Part shown: positions 36,697-48,339 of the stretch, piece by piece
Layout: each line of letters starts with the position of its first letter
Numbering within the stretch: the first letter of the stretch is position 1
DNA from: Tubulanus polymorphus
Taxonomy: Eukaryota > Nemertea > Palaeonemertea > Tubulaniformes > Tubulanidae
DNA: 64,000 nucleotides
NCBI RefSeq assembly: GCF_964204645.1
Contig: NC_134028.1
Coordinates: 15,863,263 to 15,927,262, forward strand
Direction: 5' to 3'
Made by a program: the position numbers and the translations under genes
The notes under the pieces: generated by a model
What the model saw: only the letters and a program-made list of their open reading frames with translations
The model's database searches: none
Told to the model about the DNA's origin: nothing

Positions 36697-39600
36697 AAAG
36701 ATTTTAACTATATATTTAACAGCCTTAAGTCCCTTCACTAAGAATAATGATTACTGGTACCTGTATCGGCAGTTTGTTTTGATAAACGCGAATTTCACAG
36801 CGCGTCAGGCAAATTGCCGCTATGCTGCTAATCAATAGACTTACATACCGGTTCCTGAACTTCGCTGAAAAAGCTGAATCACTGAAACCCTGAAAATAAA
36901 ATGCTGAAATTTCAGGGAATTCCCGAAAAACACTGAAAATTCTGGGAATTCCCGAAAAACGCTGAAATCATGCTAGGAACCCACAATACACGTTTTGAAT
37001 TTTTTTCCGGGGCGGGATCGCTGCCGAGTCCTGAACATTTGCTTTTGTCTCTACCTAATTTTTGGTTGTAGAGACATGCATAAACAGTGTGTGGAGTATG
37101 AAAACCTATCAAAACTTTATCACAACTGTATAAGCCAATGTTATTTTCGGTGTCATTGAAATTCGTTAATAAAGGTTCAACTGTCATTGTACTTAGCATA
37201 GCTTCAATTGGGTTTCATATTTCTACATTTTCTACAAGGAGGAGCCTTAAAGGGTCGTCCCCGGGTAGAGGTCAAAACTTGGTTTACTTTCTCAACTTGC
37301 TGAGATTACCATCTGCATTCATGCCTCAATTTGTCAGGCCTATAAGAGTCGAACAACATTTTCCCATACACAGACTTGGCTTTAGTGTAGATGAAGGCTA
37401 GGCACTGCACATTGTGGATAAACTGGAACTCTAAACTCTCAAAATTAAAGGTCAACAAGAAAGATCCAATAATTGAACGTTTATCTTAACTATATTAATT
37501 AACACCTTGAAATATACATTATACATTCCGCAAGAGTACATAAAAGAAATCAGTTCTACATTTTATCCGAATCAAGCGTTAAAGCCACAGTTTCGCTTAG
37601 CTTGGGCTTGAATTCTGGTTCCATAACTTCGTATTCTATTGAAATCCCCTCGGTTACCTCGGAATATCGCTTAGCTTTTAAAGACTACGAATTTGGTCCC
37701 AGGAAAAACAAGTAAAGCGGGGTCTACTGTACATCAGCTGTTGACTTATTTTTCTCTGGTTGAATCAAGTTATTACTAAAATAGCGTTCGTTGTATTTTA
37801 TGTTTTAAAATTGTGTCGTTTAGCTATCCTGCTACAAATTTCACAGTTGAAGTTCACTGGTGGCATCTGATTGCGTGAAATATAATCACTGCTATAAAAA
37901 GTCTTTTCTCGGTATCTGTATGTCCATCAAAGCAACTTGGTCTACGATTCCTCCATTTATAGATAGTCTAAAAATAAGAATTGATACATTTTTCTAACAG
38001 ATGGTTTGTCATTTCTTTAAAAAACCTAATGATTTTCTCACCACAGCAAAAAAATTATTTGCAATTGTTAAATCCATTCCATGCGCACGATGAATTAAAA
38101 AGAAATTAAGTAAGATCCCTTTTGTCCAAAAGCCGCATCATCATAATAGCTAGCTATCAAATTTAACTTACCTCCGGTCTCCAACAGAGAATACCACTGT
38201 CGTCCATAGTCATGCGTGACATGTTGACAAAAGAGAAGTGGCAATCATAATCATATTTTATATACATTTGAAATGTTCAAATAAGATTTTTTTGACGCCT
38301 TATAAAACGTTACCATTATGAAACCTAAACAATGCTAACCATTCAGCGTCATTTTACAAACGACAACCGTAAATCGATGTGCAAAACGTCACAGGTTTAT
38401 GTGTACACATACAAGCTATTTGGCAAAATATTATTGATAAAGATGTAGAATGGCTCCCTGTGATTATATAATGACCTCTATTTGAACGTCTGAATGTTAT
38501 ATTGCATTGAATATCATGAGAAGACGTATTGTAATAGTAAAGGATGTATGATTATATCAGGAGCGGCAGGCATAAATAGAAATGATAAGTAAATCGGATT
38601 ATTCGGTTAAATGGCGGATGTATACACGATTTGGAAGTCTGATATAAAAGTCAGACCCTGTCATGGGGATGCTAGTGGAATGACGAAGCTATCTACGATC
38701 TGAGTAGGGCCGGCGTGAATTTCATCGGCGGCTACAAGCGGTCTATATAAAAACGTGTAAACATATAATTTCAATATTCAAATGTTTTAGAAAATATGTT
38801 CGATATTAGGGGTATGCAGGTTTCATGAGATTAGCAATTTATAATAGCATAGCTGTCGTATACGGCTCCGCGTCCACTGATGGCATGTGTATAAGGTGAC
38901 AATTCAATTCAATACTTTATTGATCCTTATTACATTGAAATTCCGGGATAAAATTCCCAAATTCAATAAAGTTACAAATTTTAAACTAAGAAAATACAAA
39001 ATACAAGACACACGGGTAATTCATACAGAATAACATGTATAAGTTATTTAAATGACAATGTCTACTTCAACCCAGACTCAAGTCTAGGATATCGAGTGAC
39101 AGCCAAACCGGGCCCCGGGACCGGGCCGGCTGGCTACACGATATGCTCGAAGTCATGATGAAGCAGACATCAGAAGAGCTCTGTCTTCAACCATGGAGGC
39201 AATGAAGTTGCAGACCAGCTAAGAGGCAAAAGTGAATCGAAGTCGGTCACAAGTTGACAATTTTTTTATTAATTAGACCAGTCGAAGACTGTATCATCTA
39301 CCCAATCGCCAAATCTCATAATTCCCCAAATTTCTTATAACTTCGATTTCAAATTTGCAATTCCACATTAGCTTATCCCAGAAATTCTACATTTTTTCGC
39401 AGGCGTCAAATAATTTATTAAAGTTAATTTTCTTGTTTCGTCTTGTAGAAGTCAACCATTTCTTGGAATATTCAGCATAGTGTTTAAAAGTGGCTTGTAC
39501 GGTTGTGAATGGGTTTTCACAGGTTTGCATACTCCACACATACTGTTTTATGAAATGTCTCTATAACTAAATTAGGTCCGGAAAAATAGTTCAAAACGTG

Positions 39601-39865
39601 TATTGTCGGTTCCTAGCACGATTTCAGCGTTTTTCGGGAATTCCCAGAAATTTCAGCGTTCTTTTTTCAGCGTTTCAGTGATTCAGCTTTTTCAGCGAAG
39701 TTCAGGAACCGGCATGTAAGTCTATTGATTAGCAGCATAGCGGCAATTTGCCTGACGCGCTGTGAAATTCGCGTTTATCAAAACAAACTGCCGATACCGG
39801 TACCAGTAATCATTATTCTTAGTGAAGGGACTTAAGGCCGTTAAATAAATAGTTAAAATCTTAGA
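36697..39865. mobile_element. 3.2-kb element with ~0.4-kb inverted terminal arms
   Basis: 36697-37135 and 39490-39865 are inverted copies. Shared words include 'taagtcccttcactaag', 'gcgaatttcacagcgcgtc', 'gttcctgaacttcgctga', 'gggaattccc' and 'gtgtggagtatg'. The left arm carries an extra ~60 bp. The interior has no recognised gene (the open frame 37138-37401 is unassigned) and includes the repeat 38287-39439. A pogo-like terminal word in inverse orientation (CAGTAGACCCCGC) lies near 37718. Confidence 0.8.
38287..39439 (+). repeat. 1.15-kb interspersed repeat, copy 1
   Basis: Starts TTTTTTGACGCCTTATAA and ends ...AGGCGTCAAATAATTT...TCTTGTTT. It matches 43011-44199 nearly base for base, apart from a few small indels. 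The words TTTGACGCCT and AGGCGTCAAA near the two ends are inverse complements, consistent with short terminal repeats of a non-autonomous element. It includes the GC-rich tract 'gggccccgggaccgggcc' and 'cagacatcagaagagctc'. Non-coding. Confidence 0.85.
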
Positions 39866-40018
39866 TTTTAGTACCCTCCAGAATTTTATTTGGGCATTAG
39901 GCTGACATCGTCCAGCCGTTAAAAGTTACCGCTTACCAGCTCATAAGGACAGCACTGTAGTGTGCCATACGACTGCTCCACTTAACAATGTTCACTGACT
40001 GTTGACATGTAGCAGAAA

Positions 40019-40423
40019 TTAAAAGAGGCGTTTGTGACAGAATATGGATATCTGTTCCGTCAGCAGGCCACATACACATTTCTGTAATGCTGAATAACTC
40101 GGTAACAATGAAACATACTTGGAATAATCGGCCTCACACCAAGCCTTAAACTGCGACATTGGTTCCCTTATTTTTGTCCAATGCCGATAGTTCCTTTGTG
40201 AGTCTGTATCCAACGGGACATTTACAATTTAATATGGAGCACTCTCCCTCCGTCGAAATGTAGTGCAATCGGTTTTCCATGACAAAATGCTTGTTACCGT
40301 CTGCGAGCACGTAGACTCCTGGAAATAAATTCCAGTACGCTTTGCTCTTTTGCAAAGTCATTGAATAAATATTCCTTTCATGTAAGGCATATGTCGTCTG
40401 TATCGTTGTAACATTGGAACACT
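40019..40423 (-). pseudogene. Unrecognised coding-like exon with a frame break
   Basis: After an acceptor TTTCAG (next to 40423) the - strand reads CSNVTTIQTTYALHERNIYS and continues SKAYWNLFPGVYVLADGNK, then ECSILNCKCPVGYRLTKE. The reading breaks near 40170 and resumes in another frame as MSQFKAWCEADYSKYVSLLP and ALQKCVCGLLTEQ before a stop. The composition is protein-like and Cys-rich, but I do not recognise the family. It sits 150 bp outside the inverted-arm element. Confidence 0.45.
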
Positions 40424-40592
40424 GAAATTTAAAGTGAGGATGAATTAAAAAATCTTAGATTCCTTTTCCTCAATTTGATTTCTGAGTTGTATAATGTTAA
40501 TGTATTTATAAGGCCTCAAATGAATAAAATACCTGCTTATATCTCAGAGGATGCATCATCCACGTCATTGTAAAATATAATTAATTTTGGAA

Positions 40593-41075
40593 TTAATAAT
40601 TGATTTCATTCTCGCACAGAGCGAGTACTCGCGGTAATACGCTCTCTTGTGTCGGGCTTTCTGCTTCGCGCACCTCACTCAAGCCGTTCGAGTACGCGAG
40701 TTCCGCGAGCGTTAAACCACCTTCGGAAAATTTTTGAGAACATTTAATATTATAATGAGAACATTTCATATTTTGAATTTTTTGACAAATACGATAATTC
40801 TGCATATGATAATCGTAGTCGTTTAACCATTGAAAGTAAACATCTTCAAATCGTTTCGACTTTAGATTCATTTCGTAACATTGCTGGCTGCACGGTGCTT
40901 GTAGGTTTTCCACTTCTCGCACTCAAGCTTCAAGAGTAGGACTTCACACTCGAGCGATTGAGGCTCGCGCTCGGGCGATTGAGGCTTTCTAGCATGCGAA
41001 ACCTGTATCGTGCAATCGAAAGACTCGCACAAAACTGAATGCTCGCGCGAGTAACTATTCGAGCATTTTATAGCT
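40593..41075. repeat. CpG-rich tract with CTCGCGCGAG-type words
   Basis: This stretch is much richer in CG than its surroundings ('agcgagtactcgcgg', 'ctcgcgcgagtaac', 'tcgagcgattgaggctcgcgc'). Its two ends carry related words in opposite orientation, with a 109-codon - strand open frame between that resembles no known protein. It is probably a decayed small element; 41080-42150 beyond it holds a short hairpin (TGCCAAGG/CCTTGGCA, 41159) and otherwise nothing recognised. Confidence 0.35.
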
Positions 41076-42154
41076 TGATACTTTCTCTATAATCTTGGGC
41101 CACATGATCTGAGTTAAGCATTTAAAACACTAGAAAATAGACTTCAATCTCACTGTAATGCCAAGGGCAACTTGCCTTGGCACCTGTTTGTTAAAATGAA
41201 CAGAACTGCATTATTAAAGGAGTAGTAGAATGAACAATGTAATATGTTTTCATTGATATTATTAAAACTGGACCTCAAGAGCATGGGACGTTTGGTCCTC
41301 TAGTAAATTTTTTCGATTATACTATGGTTTTATAAATCATTCTACTCCCCCAAAAGTCAATTACAGTAGATTATAGTGCTTTGGTGAGAAGGTTGTCTTT
41401 GTGGCTAGGGCCCTTCTGGGTGGGAAGGTTGCCTGTGTGGCAAGGACCCTTCCTGTTTTCGAGATCAAATGCCTAGGTCACCAGAAATTATGCATGTAAA
41501 ACCTTGTGGATGCTATATTGAATGGCAGAAGGGTGTTTATATTTGGAGAATAGGTAGCCTCTGTGAGCTGATGTTCGCTATCGTTTTGGAGGTCAAAGGG
41601 TTAAGGTCACCAGGTTGAGTGATGTAAACTTTTTTCAGTGGTAAAGCAGTTGCAGTATTTGATGGATTTTCACCTTATTGTGCAGGGTTAGTCTGTGGTA
41701 GGTAATGACCCCACTGATTTAGGGGTCAAAGGTCAGTCTTTTATTCCCATAAAACCATTCCATTGTCTGCCCTTGTCAGGATGTAGCTGCAAACTCTAGA
41801 AATAATTAGCTGTTCAAGTACATGGCAAATGCTTCTCGCTTCACATTTTGGCTGGTATGTAAAAGTTTCAAAAATGTCATTTTGAGTTGCTGCGATGAGA
41901 CCACCATGTCAAAAGCCTTACCTCTTCAACTTGCCCCCTTAACTATGCTTTTTCAGGGCCCTATATAGCTTCACCATATTTCTAGTTATTTGCAAAAAGA
42001 GTTGACAGTTACCGAAACCTTCAACCTGTGTTTAGAATATCGTGTCCACTGATAAGGAGCTATTCTTCTTCAAATTTAATGAAGGAAATTTGCTGTGTGA
42101 CCTTCCATAGGTCAGATGTGAAATGTTAACAAATGAATTGAATATTTTTTGTAG

Positions 42155-42220
42155 ATGCTTCAAGTTTGTCTCCTCAGCAGCAAGCTCATAAGTATAAAAT
42201 GAAATTGTCAGCATATTTGT
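42155..42220 (+). CDS. EXOC7: EXOC7 (exocyst subunit Exo70), internal exon
   Basis: A 66-nt exon between TTTTTTGTAG and GTAAGTAC, phase 1 at both ends. Joined to the G left by the previous exon it reads DASSLSPQQQAHKYKMKLSA followed by YL. This corresponds to the variable Ser-rich loop of Exo70 and the start of the next conserved helix. It restores the frame between the exons at 26747 and 46293, which lack this segment. Confidence 0.9.
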
Positions 42221-42269
42221 GTAAGTACAATATTTAATAAGGCCTGCACATCTTAATAATGATGATCAT

Positions 42270-45200
42270 CCCTTACAAAAAAATCATAAATGTGATTTTT
42301 TTTTTAAACACATCACACGTGTGATTTTGTATGTGAATCACACGTGTGATTTTGTCCCATTTTTACACATGTGAATCACACATTTGATTCACATTCAAGC
42401 TGTATCACACGGGTGATTTTCTAAATCACACGTGATTTTGTCCCATTTTTACACATGTGAATCACACATGTGATACAGCCCTTAATGTGAATCACACATG
42501 TCATATAACACAGTCATGTGTGATTTATAACGCATGTGATCTGCAGTCATCCTCATTGTTCCAGCTCCACACGACTACAAGAAGTATAAATACACATTCA
42601 TAATGGTAAAAATTTGACCACTTCTTTCATTGGACATGATGTTTCATCCATACTTCACAATTTCCTAAAAACTTGCCTGAAAGGAGATCCACATAGTGGC
42701 AAAACAAAATGTAGTTTCAAATTTACAACCAAATGTAATAACTCACTTGTGTACATGTTAATGGGAATTTTATTTTCAAATATTTACAGATTTACTTCAT
42801 CGATTTATACTGTTTCAGCATTTGTCCAATCTTCTTTATAATTTGGACCGCGGTAATCCCCGATCTACAATTCAGAACATGATCTGGAGTGAGACAAAAT
42901 TATAAAACATTTAAATACTACACACAATTCCAAACAATAAATCAATAAATCAGTATCCCCAATATCAATGATCTGATCTAAACGGGGCTATTGTAACACT
43001 AGCTTACAACTTTTTTGACGCCTTATAAAACGTTACCATTATGAAACCTAAACAATGCTAACCATTCAGCGTCATTTTACAAACGACAACCGTAAATCGA
43101 TGTGCAAAACGTCACAGGTTTATGTGTACACAAACAAGCTATCTGGCAAAATATTATTGACATAGATGTAGAATGGCTTCCTGTGATTATATAATGACCT
43201 ATATTTGAACGTCGAAATGTTATATTGCATTGAATATCATTAGAAGACGTATTGTAATAGTAAAGGATGTATGATTATATCAGAAGCGGCAGGCAAAAAT
43301 AGAAATGATAAGTAAATCGGATTATTCGGTTAAATGGCGGATGTATACACGATGCGGAAGTCTGATATAAAAGTCAGACCCTGACGTGGGCATGCCGGTG
43401 GAATGACGAAGCTATCTACGATGTGTGTAGGGCCGGCGTAAATTTCATCAGCGGCTACAAGCGGTTAATATGAAAATGTGTAAACATCAATATTCAATCG
43501 TTTGTGAAAATATGTTTGATATTAGGAGTATGCAAGTTTCGTGAGATTAGCAATTTATAATAGCATAGCTGTCATATACGGCTCCGTGTCCTCTGATGGC
43601 ATGTGTATTAGGTGACAATTCAATTCAATTCTTTATTGATCCTTATTACATTGAAATTCCAGGATAAAATTCCCAAATTCAATAAATACAAATTTTAAAA
43701 TAAATTAATACAACATACATGACACACGGGTAATTCATACAGAACAACATAAGCATGTTATTTTAAATGACAATGTCTACTTCAACCCACCCAGACTCAA
43801 GACTCTAGGAAATCGAGTGACAGCCAAACGCGTGGCCCGGGCCCGGGGACCGGGCCGGCTGGCTAGGCCACACGATATGCTCGAAGTCATAATGAAGCAG
43901 ACATCAGAAGAGCTCTTTCTTCATCCATGGAGGCAATGAAGTTGCAGACCAGCTTAGAGGCATAAGTAAATGAAGTCGGTCGCAAGTTCGCGATCAATTA
44001 TTGAGAATTTTCAATAAAAAAATTTAAACCACTACTAGAGTCGAAGACCTGTATCATCTACCCAATCGCCAAATCTCATCATTCCCCAAATTTCTTAAAA
44101 CTTCGATTTCAAATTTGCAATTCCACATTAGCTTAGCCCAGAAATTCTACATTTTTTTCCCAGGCGTCAAATAATTTTCTAAAATTAATTTTCTTGTTTC
44201 AATCAACACTTACCATAACAGGACTCAAAACCTCTTTTTCAGTAATTTGTTTCGGCTGAAAGTATACATTTCATTTTCCATGTAGATACATTACTATCTC
44301 CCTAGATTAATGATGGAAAATTCCATTTCAATTTGTAAATGATTCATTCAAATGTAGAAAGAATTGGCAAATAGTGTTCAATACCCGCTGATCATTCAGT
44401 TTAGGAATTATACAGTAGGCCTATAGTATGCAAACAAGTGTCTTTTTCCTGGACAGATCGTGATTTAAAAAAAGTTCATGGTGTAATCTAGGCCTACTTG
44501 TTATTGAACCTTTGAAAAAGCTAGGCATGGACATGTTGTACTTTGCCATGCATCAATCATGAAATATTTGTAATGCATCAAACATGTCCATGAAATAAAG
44601 TTTGGATGAATTTGATTTAATTGATTGATTGGTACACGCCACTGATTTTACCGATTACAGTACATTCAATTAACATCATCGACTATGAATATTTGATGAA
44701 ACAATAATACTTGCTTTTGAGCTTGGATTCAAACACAAGACTTTTCGAACTAAGAAAATAACCATGAAAATTAATTAAAAACAGCAACGACTATCCTCGA
44801 AATGATTGCAAATGGCGCCGTGCATGCCTGCATGCTTATTCCGAGTCCTTTGCTAACCATCGTCAACAGTTCGAATCCCGTAAATACCTGCTAATTTTTC
44901 TAAGTCGTTTTTGAATATTTATAGTTTTTTAGAACTCAACAGTGAATGTAAAAACATATAATTTCCTTATTTCATTTATTCAGCCGAATGAAAATACAAA
45001 CTCAATAGTCCGTGGACATTCGTACTTTGTTTTTGCACAGTAGGGGCACCAGTGTTAAGTAAAATCTAACCATGTGTTGAAAATGTTGAAATAATGAGTA
45101 CAGTTATGGAAATATTCTTATTCCAACATGGATTCTATGACAAAAATGCAAATGTTCAGAATTTGGAACCAACATGGGAATGGTTCATATCCGAAATATT

Positions 45201-45510
45201 CACACTGTGTTGCAGATTGGAATAAAAGATGTTAATCACATGTGTTATTCTAATGACATGTGTGATCCTAGCGGTTACACATGTGATCTGTGTTGTTGAG
45301 CCAATCACATGTGTGAATCACACAAGTATTTCTCAATTTTTTTTTCAGAATCACACATGTGATCTTGTGTTATTCACACATGTGATATGCTTCACAACAC
45401 AGATCACACGTGTGATAGCTGGAATCACGTGTGTTTTCTGTGTCTTTCACACCTTTCACATGTAATGTGTGTTATTCACACACATAACATGTGTGAATTT
45501 TTTGTAAGGG
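42270..45510. mobile_element. ACACATGTG-array DNA element, copy 2 (both ends present, nested insertion)
   Basis: Ends CCCTTACAAAAAAATCA and ATTTTTTGTAAGGG are inverse complements. Subterminal arrays of ACACATGTG/ACACGTGTG words fill 42305-42545 and 45235-45500. The interior is the same as copy 1 (9162-11236) except for the 1.15-kb repeat inserted at 43011-44199. No target-site duplication is visible. It lies 50 bp downstream of an EXOC7 exon. Confidence 0.88.
43011..44199 (+). repeat. 1.15-kb interspersed repeat, copy 2, nested in the ACACATGTG element
   Basis: It begins TTTTTTGACGCC and ends TTCTTGTTT, replacing the short 'attttttcaatcaac' stretch of copy 1 near 9925. The sequence follows 38287-39439. 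The empty site in copy 1 shows it was inserted here after the two ACACATGTG elements diverged. Confidence 0.88.
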
Positions 45511-45814
45511 CTACTGGGTGTCTCAGAAAATGTGTGACCAAAGCTTAAAGATGACTGATTCATTAACTATGATTAGCTCTCAAGGAACGAGCGTGTTATG
45601 CAAAAAATAGAGAATCTATTTAGAATCTGCATTTCCTGTGCTTCAGTTCATTCAACAAAGCACAGCCTACGTGCTCAATAGAATTAGTCATTGTTTAATT
45701 CAGGCACTGTGTGCTTGTCTTGAGTGATGAATAGGAAGATTATAGAAATGGGGCTCCTCTTGGGACTCTCAACTATTTATTCAAGAGTGCATTTAAGTAT
45801 GAACATGTTCTAGT

Positions 45815-46110
45815 CATTTGGATATTGTTTGGAGCCATCCTTTGCATTGACTCAAGACATAAACATCAAGACGTCAACCGCGTGGCAGCCGTCTTAGTCT
45901 ATCATTAGTCAAAGCTGGAAAATGGGCCTCAGATGCGCCAAAATCCCTTGAAATTTTGAAATTTTCTTGGGGGAAGACCCCCAAACCGTTAGGGGCTTTG
46001 CACCTTTGGTACTCGCGAATGCTGGCAGTAGTAGTTAGCCTAACAATTTAACTTCTAATATTTCCACTTTTTTTTGAAGCCTCTGTATTCATCCCCATAG
46101 GAAATGCTCT
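45815..46110 (+). repeat. Interspersed repeat shared with 32240-32535
   Basis: Same order of words as the other copy ('ggatattgtttggagccatcctt', 'ggcctcagatgcgccaaaatcc', 'ttcttgggggaagacccccaaa'). Non-coding. 45511-45814 shows nothing recognised. Confidence 0.7.
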
Positions 46111-46199
46111 CTAGTTGTCATTTGCATCCAAGATGGCTGGTTTAATGTAATATAAAAAATGAATTGGTTGGTGGGTCCAGTTTGGATCCAAACTAATAT

Positions 46200-46259
46200 A
46201 GATACCTTGTTTCTCAACATTCTGAAGTCGACTTCAGAATGTTGAGAAACAAGGTATCT
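46200..46259. repeat. Perfect 60-bp palindrome
   Basis: The 30 bases ending ...CAACATTCTGAAGTC are followed directly by their exact inverse complement GACTTCAGAATGTTG..., with no loop. A 14-bp palindrome (GTTTGGATCCAAAC) lies just upstream at 46179. It ends 33 bp before an EXOC7 exon. Confidence 0.97.
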
Positions 46260-46292
46260 TATTAAGCCTAACTTATCTTCTTTTCTTTTTAG

Positions 46293-46413
46293 CTAAAGTG
46301 TTATCTGCTCTTGGACTGAACCTGAATAACAAAGTCGATAATTATAGTGATGTTACTTTACGTGCGATATTTATGCTGAACAACTACAACCATATCTTGA
46401 AGTCTATGAAAAG
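46293..46413 (+). CDS. EXOC7: EXOC7 (exocyst subunit Exo70), conserved exon
   Basis: A 121-nt exon between a pyrimidine-rich tract ending TTTTTAG and GTTAGT, starting in phase 1. With the preceding T it reads SKVLSALGLNLNNKVDNYSD and then LRAIFMLNNYNHILKSMK. ALGLNL, RAIFMLNNYNxILKS are diagnostic of Exo70. It ends two bases into a codon. The next exon should start with the helix after 'KSxxRS'; I could not find it in 46414-64000, so the gene probably continues outside the window. Confidence 0.95.
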
Positions 46414-46439
46414 GTTAGTAAAATGTATATAAGCTTATA

Positions 46440-46560
46440 TGATATAAGGTCATTGGTTTCGGTATGGTCATGGGGGGCCATTGAATATTGAAATTGTTAG
46501 ATTGTTGAGCATTTGAGACCACTTCCAAAGTGGGCATGGTGTCCCAGGCCCACCATGAGG
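46440..46560 (+). repeat. Core-repeat fragment, third hairpin family
   Basis: Ends with 'ttgaatattgaaattgttag' and 'gtgggcatggtgtccc' exactly as the ends of the copies at 27665 and 32608. A second fragment lies at about 47100-47300 ('ccaccagggggaataaata', 'tggtcacc'). Between them nothing is recognised. Confidence 0.75.
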
Positions 46561-47335
46561 CATTACTTTTGAAAAAGTTTTGACAAACGCAAGGAAATAC
46601 TGACAAACTAACAAATTTGTGGGGTCGTACAAACAAATCCTGAAAAAGATAAAGTGCAATGCAAGATGGAACTTAAAGATTAAGAAAAATTTCACATAGG
46701 CAAACAGAGCTGCCAACCATTCAGATTTTTTCCATAACTCTTCCATAAAATGGTGTGAAATTACGGCGTTCTGAGAATCTGAAAAATTTGATAAGTTACT
46801 GAAAAACTTAATCATTTTTATAGCAAATTGCAGAATCATGCTGTTTAACTCTAATTATACTCTCAATATGATACTAGTACAGTAGCAGAAGTCAGGAAAC
46901 AAAACTTTTGTTCAACGTAATTTACACTAGTACAGATTTTTAAGAACCACAATACTGATTCTTAAATTGTCTCCTGGTTTTAAAATTTGGGACGACTGGA
47001 AAAATTTTGCAAATACTTATAAACTTGGACATGTGTTCAGAAAAAGATGAAATCTAGGTTGGCAGCTCTGGGCAACATGCAAGCTCCAGTTATCAAAAAA
47101 AACCATTTGGACCATGGGGCAATTCATTTGTTCTTGCCACCAGGGGGAATAAATAAGATGGTGAATCGTATACAATTTGTCTATTCATATTGGTACCTAT
47201 GCATTTTGTTGTGATGCCAATCAATTGCAAGCTTATTGTTCATGCCATGTTCTATGATAGTAGTGAGGTCATTGGTTTATGAATGTGGTCACCAGAAAGT
47301 ATCCATAGACAGCAAGTTTTTTAAACGATGATTAA

Positions 47336-47523
47336 TCATGAAACTCTTTGAATAAGTATAAGGCAAAGGCACGCTTGAATGACTCTACGTATGGTTGGTT
47401 ACGGATGTGTATCGGCAAATTAATCCATGAAGGAGGTGCTGAGAGAGAAAAGATCATGAACTGTCCACAAGAGATGGAAAAATAGCATTGAGACGGATTT
47501 ATCGACCAAAAACTTTGTTTCAT
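47336..47523 (-). pseudogene. LINE ORF2 C-terminal fragment
   Basis: On the - strand it reads FSLSAPPSWINLPIHIRNQP followed by FKRAFALYLF and a stop. This is the APxxWNxLPxxIR...FKxxLKxxLF tail of LINE reverse-transcriptase proteins. Only ~60 codons remain. Confidence 0.7.
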
Positions 47524-47949
47524 CTAGAAGGATAGCCATTTTTATCTCCAACATTCATAACAACAGAACCAACCAGGTGGCAGCACAAGCTAATGCTACA
47601 CAATTGCAACTGAATATACTTCTTCCGGAAAACAAGAACCATAGAAATCTGATCGATAAAGTGGTTCATCAAGACGAATTCCAGATGGTTGTCCTGTAAA
47701 CCTAGCCGAATTTCAAATCTATAACAATTCGCAGTAAGTGAGGCTGGTGCCTGGTTATGAACAATTCTGAAGAAGAATTTTAAACTTCAGGGATGAGAAT
47801 TCCCCATGGTTTCTCGCAGATTTTGGTTTCGAAAAATATCATTGTTCACTTACGCAAAGATCAAGCATTTCTTCTCCTTCGAATGTCCTACTCCATAATC
47901 CCTTAGGGCTAATGTGTATACAAATTCAATTGTTTGTGATGTAAATGTT

Positions 47950-48135
47950 TCCTTTATCGGAAAACCAAACAACATCTAGCTACGAGAGTTAAAGAGCATC
48001 GGACAAACAAATCTGCTATAGGACAACATTTAACTATCTGTTCCGCTTGTAGTCAGGGCTTCAATGAAAACAAATTCAAAATTCTAGACACAGCTGAAAC
48101 AAATTCTAGACAAAACCACTATTGACCTGTTTCTG
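47950..48135 (+). pseudogene. GIY-YIG-type retroelement endonuclease fragment
   Basis: One frame reads KTKQHLATRVKEHRTNKSAI and GQHLTICSACSQGFNENKF. The pattern 'GxTxxxLxxRxxEHxxxxSAIxxHL' is the conserved part of GIY-YIG nuclease tails found on Penelope-like and related retroelements. The preceding catalytic strands are not clear and it ends without a clean stop. Confidence 0.65.
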
Positions 48136-48339
48136 TAATCTTCAACATGATTTATGTATATGAAAAATGAAACTGTTTGTTCTGCTATGGATATTGTGTT
48201 ATTTGAACTCTCCACCGAGAATTCCGAGGATTTTTTGTCATCTTAACTTGAATTGAGTTTCATATGTTTATACTTGAAAAGCATCTGTATCACCCTTCTC
48301 AAATGCATGACATCATATATTTCCGTCGAGTACTCTCCC

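Noticed and set aside
36539-36838. 99-codon open frame
   Set aside because: It runs through a (GT)n microsatellite giving Val-Cys repeats and then into an inverted arm.
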